DNA from: Acidobacteriota bacterium
GTDB lineage: Bacteria; Acidobacteriota; Blastocatellia; UBA7656
DNA length: 55,260 nucleotides
Assembly (NCBI GenBank): GCA_038040445.1
Contig: JBBPIG010000034.1
Span: 1 to 55,260 of the forward strand
Reading direction: 5' to 3'
Shown: positions 9,102-17,523 of the stretch, one piece after another
How positions within the stretch are numbered: position 1 is the stretch's first letter
Layout: each line of letters starts with the position of its first letter
Position numbers and translations under genes: made by a program
Notes under the pieces: generated by a model
Seen by the model: the letters and a program-made list of their open reading frames with translations, nothing else
What the model was told of the DNA's origin: nothing
Database searches by the model: none

Positions 9102-10154
9102 CTACGCCGAGCCGCGGGCCATTTGTCCAACCTCTTCAGCAAAGTGACACGCCGCAAGGTGATTGGTTGCGATCTCGCGTAGCGGCGGCTCGTCCTTGCA
9201 GACTTCCTGCACAAACGAGCAGCGTGTCCGAAAGCGGCAACCCGAGGGAAAGTCTAACGGACTCGGCACCGAGCCGGGGATGACCGCAAGCTCTTTCTTC
9301 CTTTCGCCAAGCGTCGGGAGCGAGCGAAATAGCCCGTGGGTGTAGGGATGCTTCGGACTTTCGAACAGCGGTGCAACCCGCGCCGACTCGACGATCTTGC
9401 CGGCGTACATCACCGCGACACGATCGCAAGTTTCAGCGACTACTCCCAGGTCGTGAGTGATCAGCAGTATCGACATATTCAGCTCGCCTTGAAGCTCGTT
9501 CAGCAGCTCGAGTATCTGCGCTTGAATCGTGACGTCCAGGGCGGTGGTTGGCTCATCGGCGATCAGCAGCGAGGGCCGGCACACAAGGGCCATCGCGATC
9601 ATTGCTCGCTGTTTCATACCGCCTGACATCTGATGCGGGTACTCGTGAAAACGAGTCTCCGGCGAAGGGATTCCGACACGCCGCAGCATATCGATCGCGA
9701 TCTCCCGCGACTCGCGTCTCGATGTCTTGCGGTGCTCGCGAATCGCTTCGGCGACCTGCGCGCCGATTGACATTATCGGGTTGAGCGACGACATAGGCTC
9801 CTGAAATATCATCGAGATCAGGTTGCCTCGCACGCGGCGCATAGCCTTGTCGTCCAGCGCCAGCAGATTCTCGCCGCGAAAATCGATCTCGCCGCCCTCA
9901 TACCGGGCAGGAGGCACCGGCAGTAGCTTAAGAATCGAATAGGCGGTGACGGATTTGCCGCAGCCGCTCTCGCCCACGAGCCCCAATGTTTCTCCGGGTG
10001 CGATGTCCAGGCTCACGCCATCGACTGCCTTCAGAATGCCGTCCTCGGTGTGGAAATAGACGCGCAGGCCGGAAACCCGAAGCAATTGCGGATTGCGAAT
10101 TGCGGATTGCGGATTTGAGATTTCACACTTCAAGATTTCAGACTTGGAAATCAT
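9102..10154 (-). CDS. Oligopeptide/dipeptide ABC transporter ATPase (OppD/DppD-type)
   Basis: 350 residues, partner of the downstream ATPase. Walker [10 protein letters not shown] (61-69), [29 protein letters not shown], Walker [13 protein letters not shown] and the C-terminal [12 protein letters not shown] plus [14 protein letters not shown] extension are typical of OppD/DppD. The first 23 residues (with [10 protein letters not shown]) are encoded by a GGATTGC-type heptamer array and match no family sequence; the normal domain starts at [16 protein letters not shown]. The start is either ATG at 10154, with a weak AAAAGG ahead, or a TTG at the array's edge. A repeat has therefore probably been captured as a new N-terminus. 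Confidence 0.88.
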   Translation of the reverse strand: MISKSEILKCEISNPQSAIRNPQLLRVSGLRVYFHTEDGILKAVDGVSLDIAPGETLGLVGESGCGKSVTAYSILKLLPVPPARYEGGEIDFRGENLLALDDKAMRRVRGNLISMIFQEPMSSLNPIMSIGAQVAEAIREHRKTSRRESREIAIDMLRRVGIPSPETRFHEYPHQMSGGMKQRAMIAMALVCRPSLLIADEPTTALDVTIQAQILELLNELQGELNMSILLITHDLGVVAETCDRVAVMYAGKIVESARVAPLFESPKHPYTHGLFRSLPTLGERKKELAVIPGSVPSPLDFPSGCRFRTRCSFVQEVCKDEPPLREIATNHLAACHFAEEVGQMARGSA

Positions 10155-10222
10155 TAGTTAGCCTTTTAAATCTTACCCGCGATATTGAGAGACGCGTGTC
10201 AAATCCGAAATCCGCAATTCTT
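10086..10222. repeat. Inverted heptamer array, GGATTGC family, overlapping the start of the ATPase gene
   Basis: Left arm near 10086-10122 reads TGCGGATTGCGAATTGCGGA and onward in 7-bp steps; the right arm near 10196-10220 is GTCAAATCCGAAATCCGCAA, its approximate complement. The left arm lies inside the OppD-type reading frame, the right arm in the gap before the PTS gene. Confidence 0.8.
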
Positions 10223-10223
10223 T

Positions 10224-10631
10224 TCACTTTTTTTTTGGTGTGAGTATCTCGCTTGCCAGATGAATCTGCTCTTGCCCCTGATCGCGCACGCGGCGAGCGA
10301 GATCGGACAGCGTCTCGTCCTTCTCCTGGGTCGCGAGCTTGATAACCATCGGCAGGTTCACCCCGGTGACCACCTCAACCGGCGCCCGTCCCAGGAAGCT
10401 TGCAGCGATATTCGTAGGCGTTCCGCCGAACATGTCAGTTAGCAAAAGCACGCCGCCACCGGCGTCCACTCGCTGGATGGCGCGTTCGATCTCTTCGCGC
10501 GCTACGTCGACGTCATCGTGCCATCCGATCGAAACCGCGATGACATGGTTTATCTCGCCGACGATCATTTCCGCCGACGAGACCAGCTCGTTGGCCAGTT
10601 GTCCATGGGTGACTATTACTCCGCCTATCAT
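10224..10631 (-). CDS. PTS EIIA component, mannose/fructose family
   Basis: About 135 residues, a single EIIA-Man-type domain: MIGGVIVTHG with phospho-acceptor His9, SIGWHDDVD, then GGGVLLLTDMFGGTPTNIA. These proteins take phosphate from HPr-His; in operons with rpoN and rapZ and without sugar permease they are usually regulatory. No EIIB, EIIC or EIID gene is nearby, which supports a regulatory role here (inference). ATG at 10631 is preferred to the GTG at 10640 because the family begins at MIGG. A 140-bp heptamer array separates it from rapZ and another lies downstream. Closest known parallel: the npr/EIIA-Man genes next to rapZ and hpf in delta-proteobacteria-like operons. Confidence 0.87.
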   Translation of the reverse strand: MIGGVIVTHGQLANELVSSAEMIVGEINHVIAVSIGWHDDVDVAREEIERAIQRVDAGGGVLLLTDMFGGTPTNIAASFLGRAPVEVVTGVNLPMVIKLATQEKDETLSDLARRVRDQGQEQIHLASEILTPKKK

Positions 10632-10644
10632 AGAATGCACCGAG

Positions 10645-10789
10645 GCGTGATGGGTGATGCGTGATCCCTGATCCGTGATGCGTGATCCGTGATGCGTGAT
10701 CCGTGAAACCCGAAGGTTTTTTCTGAGTCACGCATCACCATCACGCATCACTTTTCTCACTCATCACTGTTCTCACGCATCACGTTTCA
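10645..10789. repeat. Inverted heptamer array, TGATGCG family
   Basis: Eight consecutive 7-bp units run from 10648 to 10703: TGATGGG, TGATGCG, TGATCCC, TGATCCG, TGATGCG, TGATCCG, TGATGCG, TGATCCG. The fixed part is TGAT; the last three bases vary. A small hairpin with AAACC/GGTTT and a T-run follows, then inverted units (CGCATCA) to about 10789, reaching the 3' end of rapZ. Confidence 0.92.
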
Positions 10790-11664
10790 CGCTCCCTGTA
10801 TCTCTGTTCGTCCTTATCAATGTCCTGGTGAACTACCTTTGACTTGTAGCCCAACTCGTTCAGCCGTTTGTCAATCGTCTCCGCGACCATGACTGATCGG
10901 TGGCGGCCGCCGGTGCATCCGATGCCGACGGTGAGGTAGCTCTTTCCCTCGCGCTGAAACCGCGGCAGCAAATACGCGAGCAGCTCGGTGAATCGCGCGA
11001 TAGTATCCTCGACCTCACTCTCGGATTGCAAGTACTGGATGACCGAGGGGTCGCGCCCGGTGAGCGGCCGCAGCTCAGGAATGAAGTGCGGGTTCGTCAG
11101 AAACCTTACGTCAAACACCATATCCAGCCCCCGTGGCGAGCCGTGCCTGAACCCGAACGACAAGATCGTCACGCTCAACTCGTGAGCCCCGCCCTTATCA
11201 GCGAAACGATCCTTTATCACATCGCGCAGCGTGTGCACCGTTTGCTCCGAAGTATCGATAACGTGATCCGCAAGGTCGCGAATCTCCGAGAGCAGTTCGC
11301 GCTCTTGCCTGATTGCATGAAGCACGTTTTGATCGGGCAGCGGATGGGGCCGCCGCGTCTCGCTATAGCGCCTGAGAAGAACTTCGTCGTCCGCTTCCAG
11401 GAACAGCACCGTAACGTTGACGCCTCTTTCCCTCAGTTCGTCGTGCATTCGCGGGAACAAACCAAGGAATTCGCCCGAGCGCACATCGACTACGAAAGCC
11501 GTGCGGTCGATTTCGCTGGAGTCATCGCACAGCTTGACGAAGGTGGGGATGAGTTGAGCTGGAAGGTTGTCAATCGCAAAGTAGCCGAGGTCTTCACAGG
11601 CCTTGAGCGCCGAGGACATCCCCGACCCCGAGACGCCGGTTATGATGACGACAGAAACAGGCAT
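10780..11664 (-). CDS. rapZ: RNase adapter protein RapZ (YvcJ family), altered Walker A
   Basis: 294 residues, the usual length. RapZ binds RNA and nucleotide; in enterobacteria it presents GlmZ sRNA to RNase E and senses glucosamine-6-phosphate, while YvcJ is an NTPase in Bacillus. Seen: N-terminal P-loop region GVSGSGMSSALKACEDLGY, the FLEADDEVLLRRYSETRRPHPL block, LSFGFRHGSPRGLDMVFDVRFLTNPHF, and the C-terminal GIGCTGGRHRSVMVAE motif. The Walker A lysine is replaced by Met16 (codon ATG where AAG would give Lys), so nucleotide hydrolysis is doubtful while the C-terminal RNA/sugar-sensing domain is intact. The gene lies between hpf and the EIIA gene, the classic rpoN neighbourhood. A heptamer array lies on both sides. 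Confidence 0.92.
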   Translation of the reverse strand: MPVSVVIITGVSGSGMSSALKACEDLGYFAIDNLPAQLIPTFVKLCDDSSEIDRTAFVVDVRSGEFLGLFPRMHDELRERGVNVTVLFLEADDEVLLRRYSETRRPHPLPDQNVLHAIRQERELLSEIRDLADHVIDTSEQTVHTLRDVIKDRFADKGGAHELSVTILSFGFRHGSPRGLDMVFDVRFLTNPHFIPELRPLTGRDPSVIQYLQSESEVEDTIARFTELLAYLLPRFQREGKSYLTVGIGCTGGRHRSVMVAETIDKRLNELGYKSKVVHQDIDKDEQRYRERET

Positions 11665-11669
11665 AAGAA

Positions 11670-11748
11670 CTCAGAAGGCAGAAAGCCGTAGGCAGAAGGC
11701 AGCAGCTTCTTTCTGCCTTCTGCCTTCTGCTTACTGCCTTCTGTCATT
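11670..11748. repeat. Inverted heptamer array, AGAAGGC family (second copy)
   Basis: The 84-bp gap between rapZ and hpf is almost wholly this array: AGAAGGC, AGAAAGC units, then after CAGCAGC the complement TTTCTGCCTTCTGCC and onward to 11746. Same heptamer as the array at 8917-9098. Confidence 0.9.
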
Positions 11749-12282
11749 TCACGGTTCGATAAGACCGAAGTTCCCGTCCGTGCGGCTGTAGAGCACGCCG
11801 ACTCTATTCGTTTCGGCGTCGCGAAACACGATGAATTGATCGTCCGAGTCCGCCAGTATTATCGCAGCCTCTTCGGGTGTCATCGGCTTCACGCGGTAAC
11901 GCCGCTGAACAATTATGCGCGGCGCGTTAGGAGCCGCTTCGATTGTGCCGCCCGGGACCGGCGCGACTTCTCTCGCCGGTTGGCGTCCGCGTTTCTTTGC
12001 TTGAAATTTCTCTTTGAGCCGCAGCCCTTGCTTCTGAACCCTGGCTGCCGCCGCCGCCACCGACTGGGTCAAGTCGCCGTTCTCTCCGACCGCCGTGAAA
12101 ACGTTATCGCGCCAGTACACAACGATCTCGGTCCGCTTGCGATGCTTCTCAGCCGAAACCGTTACATGCGCACGGATCGGCGCTGAATCAAGCACTCGAT
12201 CGAGCTTCCCAAGTTCCTTCCGAACCAGTTCCTCTATCGACGGTGTTATTTCAATATGGCGACCGGTGAACTCGAATTCCAT
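11749..12282 (-). CDS. hpf: Ribosome hibernation promoting factor, long form
   Basis: 177 residues, so the long type that dimerises 70S ribosomes into 100S particles by itself. N-terminal S30AE domain (MEFEFTGRHIEITPSIEELVRKEL... ending LRLKEKF at about 100), a basic and Pro/Ala-rich linker, then the C-terminal dimerisation domain (IIVQRRYRVKPMTPEEAAI... VLYSRTDGNFGLIEP). ATG at 12282 is preceded by GAGGGAGA. It sits 110 bp behind rpoN and 84 bp ahead of rapZ, the usual order; in many bacteria it is transcribed with rpoN. Both flanking gaps are heptamer arrays, which may let it be expressed at a level different from its neighbours. Confidence 0.94.
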   Translation of the reverse strand: MEFEFTGRHIEITPSIEELVRKELGKLDRVLDSAPIRAHVTVSAEKHRKRTEIVVYWRDNVFTAVGENGDLTQSVAAAAARVQKQGLRLKEKFQAKKRGRQPAREVAPVPGGTIEAAPNAPRIIVQRRYRVKPMTPEEAAIILADSDDQFIVFRDAETNRVGVLYSRTDGNFGLIEP

Positions 12283-12306
12283 CTACGATTCTCCCTCTTG
12301 GTCTCA

Positions 12307-12392
12307 GATGTCGGATTTCGGATTGCGGATTTGTAGATGCCATCTTCATCGGAGATTGCCGGCTCTGTGTCTAAATCCGAAGTCCGCATTGG
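12307..12392. repeat. Inverted heptamer array, GGATTGC family (second copy)
   Basis: Left arm TCGGATTTCGGATTGCGGAT in 7-bp steps at about 12310-12333, right arm TAAATCCGAAGTCCGCATT at about 12371-12389. It fills the rpoN-hpf gap and is the same family as the array at 10086-10222. Confidence 0.85.
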
Positions 12393-13967
12393 TCAGACGA
12401 TGGCACGGCGCTCTCGCGAGCCGGGTATGCGCATCTGGTCGCGGTACTTTGCAATAGTCCGGCGGCTCATCTTGACGCCTTCCCTGGCCAGACGTTTGGT
12501 TACTTCGTCATCGGTAATGGGGTGGTGGGGGTCTTCCATTTCGATCATCTTCTTGATCTTCAGCTTGAGCACGCGCGTGGAAACATCCTCGCCGCTGTCA
12601 CTTCTCATTCCCTCTGTAAAGAACCGGCGCAATTCGTAGACTCCCTGCGGCGTGTTCACGTACTTGCGATTCACGACGCGCGAGACTGTGCTGAGGTGCA
12701 TACCGATGTCTTCGGCAATGTCCTTCAACATCATCGGCTTCAGGTGCTCGATGCCATGATCGAGAAAGTCACTCTGACGATCTACTATCGAGTGGCACAC
12801 GCGATAGATGGTCTGCCGCCGGTGCTCGATGTTCTTCAACAAATCGACTGCGGAACGGAACCGCTCCTTGATGTAATCGCGAGTCTCCTTTGACGAGTCC
12901 TTCGACTCCATCATCTGGCGATAGGTTCTGTTGATGCGCAGGTGCGGCAAGCCGTCGTCTTCGAAGCGAATGATGTAATCATCGCCAACCTTTTCAATCG
13001 TGACTTCGGGGACCACCGGCTGCGCTTCCTCGGACGAGTATTTGCGGCCCGGCTTTGGATCGAGCTTCTTGATGACCTCCACCTCTTCGAGCACCTGCTC
13101 GAGCGGCACGCCGAGCGTCTTCGCCAGTTCGGGCAGCCTATGAGTCTGGAGACTCTCGAGATGATCGCGCACCATCTGGACCGCCAGCCTATCACCGAAA
13201 CCGTAATAGTCGAGTTGAATCAGCAGCGATTCGCGCACGTCGCGCGCCGCGCAGCCCACCGGGTCCAATCGCTGCACCACGGCAACCGCTTGTTCAACCG
13301 TCTCGATTTCCCAGGGACCCATCGCGGCGATCTCTTCAACCGTTGCATCGAGGAAGCCGGTGTTCTCGTCCAGGTTGCCAATGATCGCTTCTCCGGCGGC
13401 TCGAACTTCGTCGGCGGCCCCCGTCAGGTGAAGCTGCCAAATGAGCTGCTCGCGCAGCGAGTCGCGACGCGTAAGCATGTTCTCGAACGAGACCTCGTCC
13501 TTCGCCTCGTATTCGTGGGTCTTGTAGCCGGGATCGAGATACTCTTCGAAAGTTGAGCCGAAATCCACCTCTTCAAATGGATCGCGTTCGCGCTCGGGTT
13601 CTGCTTCGCCGTCGACGGGACTGGATTCAGTTGCGCTGGTCGTGACGTTTGGAGCTTCGCCCGGCGAGGGAGACTCGGTTAGACCTCCGTCGGTCGCAGC
13701 CGGCTGGGTCGCCGCTTTCTCACCCGGGCTTGTGATGTCGGCCGTGGTTGCGTCGACTGCGGCAAGCTCGTCTGCGAGCGGTGAGTTGTCGTCGACGCCT
13801 TCCCCCGGCGCCACCTCGTCGAGTACGGGATTAGCGGACAGTTCGGTCTGCACCATGTCGGCAAGTTCGAGCTTGGTCATTGCCAACAGCTCGATCCGCT
13901 GCCGCATCTGCGGCGTCAAAACCAGTCGCTGCGAAAGGCTCGTACTGAGATGTGGCTTGACCGACAT
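12393..13967 (-). CDS. rpoN: RNA polymerase sigma-54 factor
   Basis: 524 residues. Region I is the Gln/Leu-rich start ([20 protein letters not shown]), region II is acidic (about 60-165, with EREPD-type stretches), followed by the core-binding domain, a helix-turn-helix near [19 protein letters not shown], and the RpoN box around [13 protein letters not shown] (about 500-512; the family box is ARRTVAKYR). It directs polymerase to -24/-12 promoters and depends on AAA+ activators, none of which are in this window. The acidic region II is longer than in E. coli RpoN (477 aa). It lies downstream of lptB and upstream of hpf, the conserved order. The C-terminus ends GSRERRAIV shortly after the box. 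Confidence 0.96.
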   Translation of the reverse strand: MSVKPHLSTSLSQRLVLTPQMRQRIELLAMTKLELADMVQTELSANPVLDEVAPGEGVDDNSPLADELAAVDATTADITSPGEKAATQPAATDGGLTESPSPGEAPNVTTSATESSPVDGEAEPERERDPFEEVDFGSTFEEYLDPGYKTHEYEAKDEVSFENMLTRRDSLREQLIWQLHLTGAADEVRAAGEAIIGNLDENTGFLDATVEEIAAMGPWEIETVEQAVAVVQRLDPVGCAARDVRESLLIQLDYYGFGDRLAVQMVRDHLESLQTHRLPELAKTLGVPLEQVLEEVEVIKKLDPKPGRKYSSEEAQPVVPEVTIEKVGDDYIIRFEDDGLPHLRINRTYRQMMESKDSSKETRDYIKERFRSAVDLLKNIEHRRQTIYRVCHSIVDRQSDFLDHGIEHLKPMMLKDIAEDIGMHLSTVSRVVNRKYVNTPQGVYELRRFFTEGMRSDSGEDVSTRVLKLKIKKMIEMEDPHHPITDDEVTKRLAREGVKMSRRTIAKYRDQMRIPGSRERRAIV

Positions 13968-13978
13968 AGTTCATTTGT

Positions 13979-14084
13979 CGCCGGTCATTGGTCATTGGTC
14001 ATTGGTCATTGGTCATTTTGTTTACCCTTGATTCAGAAGCAATTCGGAAAATGACCAATGACCAATGACGAATGACCAATGACT
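13979..14084. repeat. Inverted heptamer array, GGTCATT family
   Basis: Five exact GGTCATT units at 13983-14017, a 32-nt loop, then five AATGACC-type units at 14050-14084 (one ends G, one ends T). The last unit overlaps the stop codon of lptB. The array fills the lptB-rpoN gap and is the most regular of all. Confidence 0.95.
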
Positions 14085-14880
14085 ACATTCTGAAATTCTC
14101 CCCTAGATATACTCGTCGCACTTCTTCATCGCGCGTCAGCTCATCCGGCGTCCCGGCGCGGAATATTTTTCCGTCGTTAATTATATACGCTCTGTCCGTA
14201 ATCGCCAGAGTCTCGCGCACGTTGTGATCCGTTATCAGCACGCCGATGCCTCGCTCGCGCAGCTTCTGCAAGATTCGCTGTATATCGATCACCGCGATCG
14301 GATCGATTCCCGCAAACGGCTCGTCCAGCAGGATGAACCGTGGCTCGATCACCAGACACCGGGCAATCTCGGTCCTTCGGCGCTCGCCTCCCGACAACTG
14401 GTACGCTTTTGTGTGACGCACGTAAGCTATGTCGAGTTCGCTGAGCAACAACTCGAGCCGATGCTCCCGCTCCGCTTTTGTGAGCGGCAGGGTTTGAAGC
14501 ACCAGGAGAATATTGTCTTCAACCGTTAGCTTTCGAAAAACCGACGCTTCCTGGGGCAGGTAACTTATGCCGTCCCGCGCCCGCAGGTACATCGGCAACC
14601 GCGAAATATCCTTCGAATCAAGAAAAATCTTTCCGGCGTCCGGGCGTTCGAGCCCAACAATCATGTAGAAAACCGTCGTTTTGCCCGCTCCGTTCGGCCC
14701 AAGAAGTCCGACGATCTCCCCTTGATGGATGTCAAGCGATACGTTGTCGACGACGGTTCGCTTTCGATATGACTTTCGCAGGACCTCGACGGCAAGAACG
14801 CTTGTTTGTTGTAAGGGGAGTGCGGCTTGAGGCTCGGCGTCACCGGTCGGGTTTTCAATCAAGGACACTTCTTCTATCAT
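14083..14880 (-). CDS. lptB: LPS export ABC transporter ATPase LptB
   Basis: 265 residues. LptB powers extraction of LPS from the inner membrane with LptF and LptG. Walker [10 protein letters not shown] (61-69), Q-loop region [18 protein letters not shown], signature LSGGERRR, Walker [18 protein letters not shown]-loop [23 protein letters not shown] is diagnostic for LptB among ABC ATPases. A 28-residue N-terminal extension (to about [10 protein letters not shown]) exceeds the usual 240-residue form. It starts 9 bp behind the LptA/LptC-like gene, so the two are surely co-transcribed, and precedes rpoN as in proteobacteria. lptF/G are not in the window. Confidence 0.95.
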   Translation of the reverse strand: MIEEVSLIENPTGDAEPQAALPLQQTSVLAVEVLRKSYRKRTVVDNVSLDIHQGEIVGLLGPNGAGKTTVFYMIVGLERPDAGKIFLDSKDISRLPMYLRARDGISYLPQEASVFRKLTVEDNILLVLQTLPLTKAEREHRLELLLSELDIAYVRHTKAYQLSGGERRRTEIARCLVIEPRFILLDEPFAGIDPIAVIDIQRILQKLRERGIGVLITDHNVRETLAITDRAYIINDGKIFRAGTPDELTRDEEVRRVYLGENFRM

Positions 14881-14889
14881 CTCGTCGCT

Positions 14890-17337
14890 TCAATTCTGTT
14901 TGCTCTTTGTCAATCGATGAGTTGATCGGACACGGCCTGTACCCTGCTGATTCTCGACGGAAATCCTATCATCGCGGCTATAGAACGTCAATTGAGAGCC
15001 CATCGTCGCGCCCTTCTCGACATCATCCACACGAGCAGACTTTCCAGTCAAAACCGCCCGGCCATCCTCCGAGGTGTACGCCAGCTTGTCGCCGACGCCA
15101 CGGCGTCCCGGCTGCGTCAACACCACATCGCCGTCAGCGTTCAGGTGATCGACTTCGTTGGTTTCCTGCTCAAGATACACGTCCACTGATGCCGCTTCGA
15201 TACGATCGGTGCCTTGCCGGGCCTTGACTCCCCCTTCGTAGTGGATCTTTCTATCCGCATCCGAGTAAGTCATTCTGTCGGCCGTCGCAAATCCAGGTAC
15301 GACCTCGCGTGCGCCCGGCGAAGTCTCGCGCCTGGTCTGGTAAAGGGCGCTTTCCACGTTGCCGTTGGCGGCCATGCGTTTGTCATTTTGATAGAGCTCG
15401 ATCCGGTCAGCCTTGATGAAGTTGTCGTCCTGCCAGCCGCGCGCGTTGATTGTATAGACCGCGACGCCTTCCTTATTCCGGGCATCGGCCCGCTCGGCAG
15501 TAACAAAAATAGGCGACTTGGTATTCTTGAATGGAGTCGAATCGTTAGTAGTCTCGCGGCTGTAGTAAGTCGTGCGAACATCGCCTCGCGCATGCGTGTC
15601 GTCGCGCCCGTGATCGTAATCTATCTCGTCGGCCTGCGTTCGCCCCTTTTCGTCCCATACCATCGGGCGCTTACCGCGAAGATTGAGGATCTCTTTCTGG
15701 CCGTCATAAACGGCGCGCTCAGCCACGGCGTTTCGGTCGCCCTCTTTGTACTTGAAGCTGCCTTCTTGAGCGATGCGATCTATGTCTTGAACGTCCTCCA
15801 GGAAATCCGCCGTTGCGGACTTGCTGGTGGTGACGCGCAACGGATGACCGTCGGATACGGTCGCCTCGATTTCAACTCTCACCTCGTCCCAGGCGTTGAA
15901 GGTCTTCACGCGATTGCCTTCCGAATAGAACAACGCGTCCATCCGAGGTGCTCGTATGGTCTTTTTGTCGGCCCGGCGCTCGGCGCGAACCGGTGTCACG
16001 GTCATGACTGCCTTGCCGGTAGCTTCGGCGTGTTTGATGTTCTTTCCATCCGGGAAGAACTGCAGAGTTACGGTGTCGGCTGTGAGCTCGCGTTGGGCGG
16101 GGTTGTCGGTGGTGTTTCGAGGTGCGGACGCGTGAATCTTTAACCCCGCATTGCCTTGAGCTTTGATCGTGTCAACGGCGTCGGCCCGAGCGCCCTCGGC
16201 AAACGTGGCTTCGATGATATCGGCGTGAGCCTCTCTGATAGGCTCCGCTCCAAGCGAGCGCGTGTATGCGCCACGGGTGGCGACTGCGCGAACAAGTTGG
16301 TGGGATTCGCCAAAGAAAAAATCCATGTCGGGAGATTTGATCTCCGCCTTCTCTGCCTGCTTCAGGTAAGCACTTCCGCGCGCCTCGATACGCTCGACGT
16401 GATTGGAAGCGTCGGTGTAGCTCACCATTCGGTCGGCACGCAGTTCATCAGAGCCCTGGGTCACTATCGCGTTGCCCTCAAAAGTCACCCGATGCTCTTT
16501 CTTCTCGAGCAGCGCAGAGTTACTTCGGATTCTCGTCGGCTTCTTCACGTCACGCTGGTTCACATCGGCTTTTCGTTCAACGGCTGAAGCATCCGTCGAT
16601 GGAGAGCCGGATTGGGCAAGAAGTTCAGCGGCGCGGCGGCGAGCTTCTTTGCGCGCGCGCTTTCGAGCCTTGCGAGCGGCTCTCTCTTCCGGACTCTCTT
16701 CGCGCTGCTGGCCGGCCCGCGCAACGGCGCTTGTTTTCGCGTCCCGCCTGGCGTCGCTTTCGGGTTTGATAGTTACATCCACATCGTTGAGCAGGCTTAC
16801 ACGCTCAGTGCTGGCCTCAAGGATCATGCCGGTCGCGCGGCCTGCGTAGTTACGGCCTTCGAACTCTACAGGCTCTTTTGTATCGACGGTGTTTTTCGTC
16901 TGGTCGTAATGCAGGTAGCTGGTCTTCAGCGTGAGCCCTTCTGATGTTTGCACGACGACGTTTGAGATGAACTCGGCGTCGAGCTTGCTGAGATCCGCTG
17001 GATCGCTCACCTTCGCGCGGTCACAAGTAACAACATCGTGGCGGTCTCCGGCTGAGCCGTATGATTCAAGTTTGACCTGTTCGAGTTCGTGAGTCCCATC
17101 CTGGTAGGTTCTATCGGTGCCCGCAGCGATCTTGAACCGCACCTGGCCGTTGACCTCGTGCTCGTAGCGGGTGTTGCTGAAGACCGCAACGACCTTCCCT
17201 TGCAGCTTGGGCCGGGTCTGCTCCGGTTGAGGGTGTTTACTGCGGAAGACGAGGTACACAACGAGCGCCACGGCTATGGCGATAAACAGGGCAAGCGCCG
17301 CAGCCTTGCCGGCAGATAACAGCCTTACTCGCTTCAT
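14890..17337 (-). CDS. LptC/LptA-like LPS transport protein with multiple OstA repeats
   Basis: 815 residues, far larger than LptA (about 185) or LptC (about 190). One N-terminal membrane anchor (AAALALFIAIAVALVVYLVF, about 12-33), then an LptC-like beta region (about 40-190), a basic Arg/Ala-rich coiled linker (about 195-260, QQREESPEERAARKARKRARK), and several OstA-type segments of alternating beta strands (RSNSALLEKKEHRVTFEGNA, AERAVYDGQKEILNLRGKR, ADRIELYQNDKRMAANGNVE, ADRMTYSDADRKIHYEGGV). Such fusions fit an anchored beta-jellyroll bridge carrying LPS across the periplasm between LptB2FG and LptD. Directly upstream of lptB (9 bp). Whether it replaces both LptA and LptC is inference from its length and repeat content. 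Confidence 0.85.
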   Translation of the reverse strand: MKRVRLLSAGKAAALALFIAIAVALVVYLVFRSKHPQPEQTRPKLQGKVVAVFSNTRYEHEVNGQVRFKIAAGTDRTYQDGTHELEQVKLESYGSAGDRHDVVTCDRAKVSDPADLSKLDAEFISNVVVQTSEGLTLKTSYLHYDQTKNTVDTKEPVEFEGRNYAGRATGMILEASTERVSLLNDVDVTIKPESDARRDAKTSAVARAGQQREESPEERAARKARKRARKEARRRAAELLAQSGSPSTDASAVERKADVNQRDVKKPTRIRSNSALLEKKEHRVTFEGNAIVTQGSDELRADRMVSYTDASNHVERIEARGSAYLKQAEKAEIKSPDMDFFFGESHQLVRAVATRGAYTRSLGAEPIREAHADIIEATFAEGARADAVDTIKAQGNAGLKIHASAPRNTTDNPAQRELTADTVTLQFFPDGKNIKHAEATGKAVMTVTPVRAERRADKKTIRAPRMDALFYSEGNRVKTFNAWDEVRVEIEATVSDGHPLRVTTSKSATADFLEDVQDIDRIAQEGSFKYKEGDRNAVAERAVYDGQKEILNLRGKRPMVWDEKGRTQADEIDYDHGRDDTHARGDVRTTYYSRETTNDSTPFKNTKSPIFVTAERADARNKEGVAVYTINARGWQDDNFIKADRIELYQNDKRMAANGNVESALYQTRRETSPGAREVVPGFATADRMTYSDADRKIHYEGGVKARQGTDRIEAASVDVYLEQETNEVDHLNADGDVVLTQPGRRGVGDKLAYTSEDGRAVLTGKSARVDDVEKGATMGSQLTFYSRDDRISVENQQGTGRVRSTHRLTKSKQN

Positions 17338-17523
17338 GAAACTCTAGAGCGCTCCGTTCATAGGATTCACGGGGATTCATGAGGATTCTTGCATGCCGTG
17401 GGGTGAGTGTCGAACGTTAATCTTGCGCGGAACGCATGTCGCTTGGTAGGCGCCCTCGATGGCAGGCGCTTGCCTTGATTAAGTTAATAGGGCGCCCATC
17501 GAGGGATGCCCGTTCCGGCTATC
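17338..17523. repeat. Gap with inverted repeat 17450-17462 / 17496-17509
   Basis: This 186-bp gap carries GCGCCCTCGATGG at 17450 and its near-complement CCATCGAGGGATGC at 17496, forming a hairpin with a 33-nt loop. Near 17360-17390 there is also a three-fold 10-bp near-repeat (GGATTCAC, GGATTCAT, GGATTCTT). No gene is seen. The hairpin may end transcription from the kinase gene or insulate the lpt genes. Confidence 0.7.

Noticed and set aside
10648-10735. Rho-independent terminator within the EIIA-rapZ gap (AAACC..GGTTT plus T-run)
   Set aside because: The T-run lies on the strand opposite to the genes, and the stem is only 5 bp; better seen as the loop of the heptamer array.
8917-14084. Repeated short units resembling a CRISPR array
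   Set aside because: Units are 7 bp with no unique spacers, they are inverted about a loop, and no cas genes are present.
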